Below, piece after piece: positions 9,656-17,928 of a DNA stretch of 64,000 nt; the first letter of the stretch is position 1; every line of letters begins with the position of its first letter. Location: positions 297,113 to 361,112 of the forward strand of contig NZ_LT985326.1 of NCBI RefSeq assembly GCF_900290275.1, in the 5' to 3' direction. This DNA comes from Prevotella merdae (GTDB taxonomy: Bacteria; Bacteroidota; Bacteroidia; Bacteroidales; Bacteroidaceae). Below the pieces are notes generated by a model, which did no database searches, was not told where the DNA came from, and was given only the letters and a program-made list of their open reading frames with translations. Position numbers and translations under genes: made by a program.

Positions 9656-9663
9656 TATTTTTG
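9656..9663 (+). promoter_or_regulatory. -7 box of the ATPase gene, predicts a leaderless mRNA
   Basis: TATTTTTG matches TAnnTTTG and ends only 4 nt before the ATG at 9668. Transcription would start at or next to the initiator codon. This also argues against the in-frame ATG at 9653 as start. No clear -33 element was seen. Confidence 0.5.
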
Positions 9664-9667
9664 CATT

Positions 9668-10954
9668 ATGAAACAGGCTATAATAGACAAAAGAACTTTG
9701 GAAACAATATTAAGTGACCAAAGAAGCGAAATAGAAAGTAGAAAAGAAGAAACTCTTTGCTACAGACAAGAAGAACAACTTGTAGACTTGAGCAGCCCTC
9801 AAGCTCAAGTTGTAATAGGCGTGCGCAGATGCGGCAAGTCTACCTTATGTTTTCAAACTCTGTTTCATGCTGGAGTTAAATTTGCCTATGTAGATTTTGA
9901 CGACGAGCGTCTTGCAGGACTTCAAACAAGCCAACTAAACGATATATTAGAAGTTCTGTATAAAATATATGGTGACTTTAAATATCTGTTTCTCGACGAA
10001 ATACAGAACATTGAAGGTTGGCCATTGTTTGTAAATAGATTGCTTAGAACCAAGATACATATAGTATTGACGGGAAGCAATGCCAAGCTCCTTAGCAATG
10101 ATTTGTCAACACACCTAACTGGAAGAAGCAGCGAAATTGCACTATATCCATTTTCTTTCGCTGAGTATTGCACAATGAAGTCTATAGACACAAAGTCGTT
10201 TACCACTAAAGACATTGCAATACGCAGAGGTGCTTTTGATGAGTATATGCAACAAGGAGGCTTCCCTGAGCTTATGCTTATAAAGAACCAAAAACAATAT
10301 GTAGCCAATCTTGTCAACAATATTCTTAAGCGAGACATTGAGCAACGATACAATATTGCTTTTTCGGCTGGCTTTGAGAATATGGCAAACCACCTTCTTA
10401 ATATATCTCCAGCTATTATTAATGCCGGTGAACTTGCAGAAATCTTTGGATTTAAATCATCACACACCGCTCGCAATTATATAGAATATCTGAAACAAGC
10501 CTTTATACTTGTAGGTATAAAAAAATATTCTGCAAAAAGCAAAATACGTGTAACACAAGAAAAGGTATATGCTGTTGATGTAGCATTGATGAATCAACGT
10601 GAAAATGCTTTTGCTGGAGAGAATCTTGGTTGGCGACTTGAAACAATAGTACTAAACCATCTGATTCGTCGTTGCCATTACAAAGGCTTGGATGTATACT
10701 ATTTAAAAGACCGCACGGCAGAATGTGATTTTGTAGTATGTAACAACAATAAAGTTGTACAATGCATTCAAGTTTCATACGACATATCAAACCCTAAGAC
10801 TCGCAAACGAGAAATAAACGGTTTGCTTATGGCATACCGTCAAACTAAGTGCGAAAACCTTCTGCTCTTAACCGATCACGAATACGAAGAGACAGAATAC
10901 GAAGGAGTTCCTATAACTATCAAACCTGTTTACGAATGGGTTTGTGAGATATAA
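9668..10954 (+). CDS. ATP-binding protein, AAA_14/DUF4143 family
   Basis: A Bacteroidetes-type P-loop ATPase of unknown role. Walker A GVRRCGKST is at residues 51-59, Walker B LFLDEIQN near 102-109, and an arginine-containing LTGSNAKLL sensor follows. The C-terminal half fits DUF4143, with the phrase YYLKDRTAECDFV, which resembles a PD-(D/E)xK-like nuclease fold (ExD..V). I start at 9668 rather than the in-frame ATG 15 bp upstream because the promoter -7 box overlaps the upstream one. Genes of this family are patchy accessory genes, and this one sits between two repeat clusters. Confidence 0.85.
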   Translation: MKQAIIDKRTLETILSDQRSEIESRKEETLCYRQEEQLVDLSSPQAQVVIGVRRCGKSTLCFQTLFHAGVKFAYVDFDDERLAGLQTSQLNDILEVLYKIYGDFKYLFLDEIQNIEGWPLFVNRLLRTKIHIVLTGSNAKLLSNDLSTHLTGRSSEIALYPFSFAEYCTMKSIDTKSFTTKDIAIRRGAFDEYMQQGGFPELMLIKNQKQYVANLVNNILKRDIEQRYNIAFSAGFENMANHLLNISPAIINAGELAEIFGFKSSHTARNYIEYLKQAFILVGIKKYSAKSKIRVTQEKVYAVDVALMNQRENAFAGENLGWRLETIVLNHLIRRCHYKGLDVYYLKDRTAECDFVVCNNNKVVQCIQVSYDISNPKTRKREINGLLMAYRQTKCENLLLLTDHEYEETEYEGVPITIKPVYEWVCEI

Positions 10955-11003
10955 ATAGTAAATGTTCATATTTATCATTATATATGAGCGGCAATCTGTA
11001 GGA

Positions 11004-11081
11004 GGGTATGGCATCCCTGCCATACCCACTCTGCCATAATTATTCAGTCAATTTAGTGGGTATGGTAGGAATGCCATACCC
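11004..11081. repeat. Two REP-like palindromes GGGTATGG...CCATACCC
   Basis: Hairpin 1 (11004-11027) has arms GGGTATGGCA and TGCCATACCC around TCCC. Hairpin 2 (11058-11081) has GGGTATGG and CCATACCC. They lie between the ends of the convergent ATPase gene and the last PUL gene, so they may also stop transcription. Confidence 0.75.
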
Positions 11082-11096
11082 TATGACCGATATTTA

Positions 11097-12629
11097 CTAC
11101 TTTGTATCTATGCCACTTGCATTAAGACCAGGACCACCACCTGCTGTATATCCAAGGCTTTCTCCTGATGTCCAAGGTGAAACCCAGAAAGCATACAAGT
11201 CACCACGTGTAAGATAGAACTTTGCACGTATGGTACGGCCTTTCAGCTCAGAAAGATCTTTTTTACCTTTCCAAGCAACTTGCATCTTAGTTTTATTAAC
11301 ACCACTCATAACAATACAATCGCGCTTGGTGAAACCAGGAATTGGATTTCCATTAGCATCAAGAAGTTCTACTCTAAGCTGTGCTCCCTTACCATTAACA
11401 TCAGCATTTACAAAGAAATAGTTGCCATCTACAGATATATTGTCACCTACAAAGTAACCTTCCTTGTTGCCAGTGTGCATTGAAACAAAACCATCACGGC
11501 GCAAGATGGCAAGACCAGTAGCAAAGTTTGAGTCATGTACTGGCTTGCTGTTATATCTACCAGAGCAATAGAAATATAAAGAATCACCTACAATAATTGG
11601 GCAGCCGGCTACTGACTGTACATTACCCGCATTCCATGCATTAAAGTCAGAGCTTACTCCCATAAAAGGACGTTTAAACTCTCTATCCCAATGGAAGCCA
11701 TCGTTTGCCCATCCAATAAGCACCTCATTACGTTTCTGTATCTTTAAACTATCACACGCATTGTTTTCAGGACCCTGCCAAACAGTAAAATAACCAAGCA
11801 TGCTACGCTCGTATGCCATAGCTTCATGGTTGTATATCTGAGGGCGAATGTCTGGGAATTGTGGGTTGCGAGGATCATCATCCTCTGCATTAAACCAATA
11901 CTTAATAAATTTGTCGCTATGGTTATCGTATACACGATGAGCAAGACTCACCGTCAATTCAGGATCTTCACCAGCTAGATAACTGCGCGAACGACGGTAT
12001 TTCTTACCATTAATTGTCTTAAGAGACAGTACATACTTTTTACGGAACGGATCGTAATAAGCAGCACAGCGATCAAAAAGCTCACCAGACAAAGCCTTGG
12101 TATCACTCCAATGAATACCATCTGCCGAATAACGTAAATGCATACTAACTGTAGCCTTACCATTAAACACCACAGCAAACATCTTATACCTCTTTTGGGG
12201 ATCTTTTTCTGCCTTATCGAGAAGCACTGAAACACAGTCATGCTCAAGAGTATCAACTATATTTGTTCCAGGCACAACATCTAGCATAGGCTTATGCCAT
12301 GTCTTTCCATCTGTAGACTCTGCATAACATGTTATAAGTCCATATGTCTTTTCGCCACCTGCCGAATACCACATCTTAAACTTACCAACAGTTTCATCAT
12401 ACCATACACCTCCACTAAACGGAGCAGCGTATGGGTCACCTGTCGCATTAAGTTCCCATTTATGATCAGCTTTCAACACTGGATTCTGATCATAATAAGT
12501 AGGTGTATGCCATACACGTTCAACCCCCTTACATTGCTCAAACTGCGTATAAGCTGCAATATGACGTCCTGGCTGAGCAGAGACAGTAAGTGAAAATAAA
12601 GAAATAATTGAAACAATTAATTTTTTCAT
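11097..12629 (-). CDS. Secreted five-blade propeller protein, putative glycoside hydrolase (paralogue 1)
   Basis: A 510-residue protein with an N-terminal signal peptide ending near SAQ (residue 19). It has the repeated W/Y-rich blade motifs of GH32/GH43/GH130-type propellers: GGVWYDE, KMWYSAG, AESTDGKTWHKP, YSADGIHW, WANDGFHWDR. A shared block VWQGPEN and SLYFYCSGR is followed by a C-terminal beta-rich domain (about 385-510) ending in GYTAGGGPGLNASGIDTK. The genes at 17929 and 19695 are clear paralogues; this copy lacks their RQLFVD segment near the N terminus. It is the last gene of the PUL. The glycosidase role is inferred from fold and context; the substrate may be a sialylated glycan. 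Confidence 0.75.
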   Translation of the reverse strand: MKKLIVSIISLFSLTVSAQPGRHIAAYTQFEQCKGVERVWHTPTYYDQNPVLKADHKWELNATGDPYAAPFSGGVWYDETVGKFKMWYSAGGEKTYGLITCYAESTDGKTWHKPMLDVVPGTNIVDTLEHDCVSVLLDKAEKDPQKRYKMFAVVFNGKATVSMHLRYSADGIHWSDTKALSGELFDRCAAYYDPFRKKYVLSLKTINGKKYRRSRSYLAGEDPELTVSLAHRVYDNHSDKFIKYWFNAEDDDPRNPQFPDIRPQIYNHEAMAYERSMLGYFTVWQGPENNACDSLKIQKRNEVLIGWANDGFHWDREFKRPFMGVSSDFNAWNAGNVQSVAGCPIIVGDSLYFYCSGRYNSKPVHDSNFATGLAILRRDGFVSMHTGNKEGYFVGDNISVDGNYFFVNADVNGKGAQLRVELLDANGNPIPGFTKRDCIVMSGVNKTKMQVAWKGKKDLSELKGRTIRAKFYLTRGDLYAFWVSPWTSGESLGYTAGGGPGLNASGIDTK

Positions 12630-12641
12630 ACTTTTTGTTGT

Positions 12642-13715
12642 TTATTTATTTTGTATTTTAGTTTTTAATTTTATCCTTAAATCATCTATTTCCTTTTGCT
12701 GCTGAATAATATATAAAGACAACTCTTCTATTTTCTGCAACAAAGCTTTATTTATCTCATGCTGTGAATATCCTTTAGTAGCAACTTCATCAGCAGATGG
12801 TATATCAGGAAGATGATGATTATTATCTATATAATTCTCAAGTTCTTGTATTGTAGGCAAATTATAATTTTTGTCAAAAACAAAATCTGCCCATGTACCA
12901 GTTGGTACTACCGCATAGTCAGCAGAAAGAATACCCTTCTTTACAAATACATTGTAGGTGCCTTTTAATTTATTATCTATATTATCGGAACTTGTTTTAT
13001 CAAACCCAAAGAAAGAATTTTGACCTGGTCCAATGTACAATGCTGATGTTCCATTTGTACCAATCTCTATTCCATGTTGTGTGGTTGTTCCAAACCACGC
13101 AGCATTGTTTGTCGAGTTGAGATTAAGTGTCGTTGTTATGTTATTTTTAATATGGGTTATTGCTCCATTTTTTTGCACAAATGGCGTATTAGCCTCAATA
13201 TAATTATTAGCTATTAGAAGAGCGGGAGTATCATTACTTTCGCCTCCACCATTTCCCCACATAGCTATTCCACTATATGAATTCAATCGCAACCATTTTT
13301 GCATTTGGCAAGAGAATATGACATCACCATTACGTCCATAGCCGTAGTAAGAGTCTATGCTGCCTGAGCTTGAAAGATCTGTCATAACATATCTGTTTGC
13401 AACAATTGTACCTTGTGTTCCAAGAGATGAATGATCCACCTGAGAAAGGTTATTAAGTATAAAGCCGACATTCTGTTGTGTAGTAACGGGATCTTGTGGG
13501 TCCCATACTACCCAACGTCCATTTCCACTTATTGCTCCACGAAAACTATCTGCAGTGGTAAACTGTATACCTGTAAAATCATATCCTAAACGAGAATTAG
13601 CAATCCATTCAGGCTTTCCCGATTCACCAGGTCCTCTCCACATATAATAATATGTCTGTGCATGACAAAGACTTGTTGTCATGAACGTCAAAAGTGTAAT
13701 TAATAACGTTTTCAT
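12642..13715 (-). CDS. Secreted fibre-like protein with C-terminal coiled coil
   Basis: The start at 13715 gives a clean signal peptide (MKTLLITLLTFMTTSLCHAQ). The middle has short Asn/Gly/Ser-rich beta-type stretches like phage tail-fibre or passenger proteins (for example IGPGQNSFFGFDK). The C-terminal 50 residues carry the HHLPDIPSADEV phrase and a heptad coiled coil (about 320-350), which in Bacteroidetes marks trimerising, S74-like fibre proteins. An upstream in-frame Met at 13748 would overlap the previous gene. It lies inside the PUL between two propeller genes. Its function is unknown; it may help present or bind glycan. Confidence 0.65.
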   Translation of the reverse strand: MKTLLITLLTFMTTSLCHAQTYYYMWRGPGESGKPEWIANSRLGYDFTGIQFTTADSFRGAISGNGRWVVWDPQDPVTTQQNVGFILNNLSQVDHSSLGTQGTIVANRYVMTDLSSSGSIDSYYGYGRNGDVIFSCQMQKWLRLNSYSGIAMWGNGGGESNDTPALLIANNYIEANTPFVQKNGAITHIKNNITTTLNLNSTNNAAWFGTTTQHGIEIGTNGTSALYIGPGQNSFFGFDKTSSDNIDNKLKGTYNVFVKKGILSADYAVVPTGTWADFVFDKNYNLPTIQELENYIDNNHHLPDIPSADEVATKGYSQHEINKALLQKIEELSLYIIQQQKEIDDLRIKLKTKIQNK

Positions 13716-13731
13716 AATAGATACGATTAAA

Positions 13732-16200
13732 TTATTCCCAAAAGTCATTACCCACAGTTGAAGGCAACCGTTCGGCTATCTCCACTTGATTTATTTGTCC
13801 ATTAAATCGTAGATTACAATTATCATCGGCTGCTCCTACTGTAACATTTACAATATCAGATACAAATGCTGCAAATTGGGCATAAGCAAAACATCTTGCA
13901 TTTGCCTTATCAGCATCAGTTGGAACATCACGTTTCCAGCGCCATAAGATATCCTGTTGTACGGTCTTTTCAAATTGTATATCAGGACAACTCACTCTGA
14001 AAACTGTTGCATCTTCATTAGTACTCTTTCCGTATTTTCGTTCATTGGTTTTAAGAGCCTCTACAGTTATAACCAAGTTCTTACCAGCAAATGATTTTCC
14101 TTGTGGCGGAGATATTGTCATAGATGCAAATTCCATATTATGTATCATAACTCTGTATTGTAGACTTCCATTTGGTAGATAGTATATACTTATATTGTTA
14201 CCATCATCCCCATAAAGTCTTATAAGAGTCTGATAATTTGCTGTAGTAGCTGATGGTATTGCTTTTATTGCTATAGTTCCCTTAGTTGCTGTTGCTGGAG
14301 AAAATTGGTTAGGAATTCTCTCTATATTGTCAAAGCTTTCGGTATAACATGAAATTAACGGAGACTTAGGTTTATAAACCCAATATCGTTTTCCTTTATA
14401 ATCATTAATAGAGGAAGTGTCAAAGATATCCTTAGCATTCCCACTACCATTACGATATTGCATACCGTAAAAGACAGCATTTTTAACTCTAGCCTCCCAA
14501 ATTACAGGAATATTCTGTAAATCATCCTTTAGGGATACAACACGTTTTGGTGTCTGATTAGCTAGACTTTTCATAAAGTTGAAAATCAAATTCTTAGAAT
14601 GATAGTTTTGCCCATCTATAGTACTTACAGACTCATAATTATCAGATACAACATGGCTTCCTTTCACTGCACTTCCCATGCTACCTCCTAAAGGAGTTAC
14701 TTCTATTTGCCCGTTTTCAAGTTGTTCGTATGCGTAAAGCATCGTTGTCACATAACTATTTAATTCAGATAAACGTTTCCCACGAGGATCATCAGTTACA
14801 TCTGCCAATATAGAAGGTTGATATATTGCATTGTGTCTTAAAGCCTCATATAAAGACATTCGGGTTATCATTAAGCTCTGTTGCTCCGGCAGAACAGGCG
14901 AAATAAACTGTTTCTCAGTATTACTTGCTTCCAAGCCTGCCCATTTTCCATACTTTCCTGTTGCAAGTGAGACTCCAGCAATACGTCCTCCAACATGGCG
15001 TTGATTAGATGCAACATAGTAATAAAGCAGATCATTTGGTGAAGCAGAATACTTTCCAGCAAATACAGGTTTACCCATATTTATACATCCATAGTCATCA
15101 CTCTGCGGATCTATACCATTATCTAAAAAAGGTACACCAGGTTTCAACCATTGCCAATGAATACCGTCATTAGATATTGCCAATTCTGCACGTTGCTTAC
15201 TATTCACATCGGATACAGCTGTAGAACCGAACATTGTTGCTATACCCCACCATATATCAGACTTAAAGTCTGGAAACTGAAATGGTTGCAAACTATACGG
15301 TTCCCATTTATTAGTAGAACGATCAAGTGCTATATCAAAATCATAATGTCCTGAGGTTAATGTTTTTCCTATTTTTGTTACAGTTTCACGTCTATATCTA
15401 TCACGAGGATCTGCTGGTGGAGGAAATGGTAGTGTTTCGCCAGAACGTAATGTGGATCTTTTTGCATTGATCCTAGAAAATAAATAATAGTCGCCTTTAT
15501 ATTTAAGATAGCCCATATGAGTATCACCATTTATAAAGTCGAAATTATATTCTATTTGTTTTTCCTTTCTATTGAGTTTCATTTGTGAGAAACCACTCAA
15601 TATACCTTCTGTTGTAAAACTTCGTCCCATTTCATAACCAGCAACAAGTTGGTTAAACTTTTCTCTTTGTGGCAAATAAACCAGTTTATATGGATTTGTC
15701 ACACCATGGTCTGTATCCTCATATATGCCAAGACTTTCAATATCGACAGCAACAACATTTGTCACTTGATATCCAGGTTGGAAGGTTGGAGATAAACGAG
15801 TTTCAACAACAGGGTCATCGGCATTATACCAATATAATCCTGCATTAGGACGTGTCCATTGTACAGGGTCGTTAGTCTTATTTGTATAAGCCATAACACC
15901 AACCTTAGACCATGGTACTGGTGAAGGAATTAAGAAACAAGATACATATAGTGATAGATTTCCTTTATTGTCAACTATAACATTAGGCATACCATTGCCA
16001 AGGTTTTTCTCCCAAGGATAGGTTTGTGGACTAGGTTTAATGATATTACGTCCATTCTCATATTTAACTGGAGATGTAATATGCACATCCTGTGTTTTAT
16101 ACATAAACAATCCAGGGTTGACAGAAGAGTAATTTTGATACGATTGAGCCTGTATGCACAATACAAAACAATGCGTCAATAAAAATATAAGTTTTCTCAT
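13732..16200 (-). CDS. Large secreted propeller protein, putative glycoside hydrolase (divergent relative)
   Basis: With the start at 16200 the protein has 822 residues and a signal peptide (MRKLIFLLTHCFVLCIQAQ). An open frame continues upstream but would overlap the preceding gene and lacks a signal. The N-terminal 500 residues carry propeller motifs (SLYVSCFLIPSPVPWSK, AELAISNDGIHWQWLKPG, DDYGCINMGKPVF) like the three smaller paralogues. The C-terminal 300 residues look like an added beta-sandwich or laminin-G-like carbohydrate-binding domain (IRLYGDDGNNISIYYLPNG). It is probably exported and acts on the PUL substrate. I could not assign it to a named CAZy family. Confidence 0.7.
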   Translation of the reverse strand: MRKLIFLLTHCFVLCIQAQSYQNYSSVNPGLFMYKTQDVHITSPVKYENGRNIIKPSPQTYPWEKNLGNGMPNVIVDNKGNLSLYVSCFLIPSPVPWSKVGVMAYTNKTNDPVQWTRPNAGLYWYNADDPVVETRLSPTFQPGYQVTNVVAVDIESLGIYEDTDHGVTNPYKLVYLPQREKFNQLVAGYEMGRSFTTEGILSGFSQMKLNRKEKQIEYNFDFINGDTHMGYLKYKGDYYLFSRINAKRSTLRSGETLPFPPPADPRDRYRRETVTKIGKTLTSGHYDFDIALDRSTNKWEPYSLQPFQFPDFKSDIWWGIATMFGSTAVSDVNSKQRAELAISNDGIHWQWLKPGVPFLDNGIDPQSDDYGCINMGKPVFAGKYSASPNDLLYYYVASNQRHVGGRIAGVSLATGKYGKWAGLEASNTEKQFISPVLPEQQSLMITRMSLYEALRHNAIYQPSILADVTDDPRGKRLSELNSYVTTMLYAYEQLENGQIEVTPLGGSMGSAVKGSHVVSDNYESVSTIDGQNYHSKNLIFNFMKSLANQTPKRVVSLKDDLQNIPVIWEARVKNAVFYGMQYRNGSGNAKDIFDTSSINDYKGKRYWVYKPKSPLISCYTESFDNIERIPNQFSPATATKGTIAIKAIPSATTANYQTLIRLYGDDGNNISIYYLPNGSLQYRVMIHNMEFASMTISPPQGKSFAGKNLVITVEALKTNERKYGKSTNEDATVFRVSCPDIQFEKTVQQDILWRWKRDVPTDADKANARCFAYAQFAAFVSDIVNVTVGAADDNCNLRFNGQINQVEIAERLPSTVGNDFWE

Positions 16201-16245
16201 AGGGATGAATATAAAGAAAAGAAATAGATTTATTAGCGAATTAGG

Positions 16246-16279
16246 CAGACACCACGTCCTTAATAGGACATAGTGTCTG
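16246..16279 (-). other. Hairpin inside the PUL operon
   Basis: CAGACAC (16246-16252) pairs with GTGTCTG (16273-16279), extended by CGTCC/GGACA near the loop. It lies in the 116-bp gap before the large propeller gene. No T-run follows on the minus strand, so it may stabilise or process the mRNA rather than end it. Confidence 0.5.
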
Positions 16280-16316
16280 TCTTTAATTAGAGGTATTTCA
16301 TACAGATAAGCAGATA

Positions 16317-17894
16317 TTACTTCTGCAATCCTGTACGCTGTGGATTCTGTCCACGCATTGGCCAAGCTGCATCTGTGGCATAAGATGCGGCACGTGTTGT
16401 CACGCAAAGCATCTGTAGTGCGCCATCCTTTGTAACAACAACAAATGTGTTACCCTCAGCATCCATAACTGGTGTTGACTTGCACGACTCACCAAGGCTA
16501 AGTGACGAGAACAATGTGCCATCTGCCTTCAATATATAATATGTAGCATTAGCATCAATGAAGTGGATATAACCACGATTGTCAATCATAGGTGTTGTCT
16601 GAACACTTGCCTCTACCGAGTATGTCCACTTAACCGAACCATCTGGGTTAAGGGCAACAACTCCTGAAGGATTAGCCTCTGTAGCAACACCAAGGTTAGC
16701 ATATACAGTACCATCCTTGGCTATAGCAACACCACCATCAGCGATAGCTGTGTTTGTATCATACTTCCATCTAAGAGTACCATCTGCATTAAGAGCCATT
16801 ACCATACCACCAGTTGCCTTATCAGCTACAGCATAAAGAGTTCCATCTGCTGCAATAGCAGGTGTGCTGCTACGCAAAGCACCAGTAAATGCAGAAGAAG
16901 CACCACCGAATTCAGAATTATATACCCACAAGCCTGCACCTGCTGTTGTATCAAAACCGAAGTAACCTGTATTACCCTTACCTGCACCATAGAGGTGTCC
17001 GGTCTTTGAAACAGTAAGGCCACCAGTGATGTCACCAAGACCAGAAGCATATTCTGTACATGTACCGTTGTTTAACTTCCAAATCTTACCCTTACGCTGT
17101 GCCGTATACACATTGCCATCAGCATCAACAGCAGGAGTAATAGAATAGAGGTTAGCATCAGTACCTGCATAAGCCCAAGCTACATTACCCTTAGGTGTGG
17201 CAGCAAAGACAAAGAGGCGACGGTTTGCACCAGCATCTTTAAGGTCACGTGCAATAAAATAAACATTGCCATTAGCACCTACAGATGGACTTGAATAGAT
17301 ATCTTTACATCCTGCTGCAGAGCTACCACCATTATGATTGCTAACCATAGCAGCATCAATATCAAGTACCCATGATGTACCGCCAGTTGAGATATTGTAG
17401 GCAGTAAGTCTACCTGGATCTGTAGCATTACCACCAGTAAGCATATAGACAGCCTTACCATCAGCAGATACTGCTGGTGACGAACCACCTGTTACACTAC
17501 CATTAATATTTGATGCCCATTGTACAGAAATCGCAGCAGTAGGATCAAGTACAGTTATACTCTGTGAAGATGTTGCTGTAAGGTTATTGTTATCTTTTAC
17601 AGTTAGAGATACAGTGTACACACCCTCTTTTGTATATGTGAACGATGGGTTCTGCTCGGTTGATGTGGTATTAGCCTCATCACCAAAGCTCCACAACCAA
17701 GAAACAATATTAGTGTTTGCTTCTGGTGTAGAGGCATCTGTGAACGAAATAGGCGAACCTATCTCATAACCTTCTGGTGCCTCACTTAGTGTAAAAGCAG
17801 CTCTTGGTGCTGTCTTGTAAACAACGTCGTCATCGCTGCACGACACGGCAATAAACGCCAATGCCATTGTCAGAAAATACAGTATCTTTTTCAT
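16317..17894 (-). CDS. Lipoprotein with PKD domain and PQQ-like propeller, putative surface glycan-binding protein
   Basis: The 525-residue protein starts with a lipobox at Cys19 (FIAVSC). A PKD domain follows (about residues 30-115, with SWLWSFGDEANTT and GVYTVSLTVKD). The rest is a beta-propeller of repeated PQQ-like blades: SPAVSADGKAVYML, SPSVGANGNVYFIA, TPAVDADGNVYTA, TPAIAADGTLYAVA, VAIAKDGTVYANL. There is no catalytic motif. Placed after susD-linked genes, it fills the position of SusE/F-type surface glycan-binding lipoproteins. That role is an inference. Confidence 0.75.
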   Translation of the reverse strand: MKKILYFLTMALAFIAVSCSDDDVVYKTAPRAAFTLSEAPEGYEIGSPISFTDASTPEANTNIVSWLWSFGDEANTTSTEQNPSFTYTKEGVYTVSLTVKDNNNLTATSSQSITVLDPTAAISVQWASNINGSVTGGSSPAVSADGKAVYMLTGGNATDPGRLTAYNISTGGTSWVLDIDAAMVSNHNGGSSAAGCKDIYSSPSVGANGNVYFIARDLKDAGANRRLFVFAATPKGNVAWAYAGTDANLYSITPAVDADGNVYTAQRKGKIWKLNNGTCTEYASGLGDITGGLTVSKTGHLYGAGKGNTGYFGFDTTAGAGLWVYNSEFGGASSAFTGALRSSTPAIAADGTLYAVADKATGGMVMALNADGTLRWKYDTNTAIADGGVAIAKDGTVYANLGVATEANPSGVVALNPDGSVKWTYSVEASVQTTPMIDNRGYIHFIDANATYYILKADGTLFSSLSLGESCKSTPVMDAEGNTFVVVTKDGALQMLCVTTRAASYATDAAWPMRGQNPQRTGLQK

Positions 17895-17928
17895 TGTTTT
17901 GTCTGATTTTTGGTTTAATGATTTTTTG

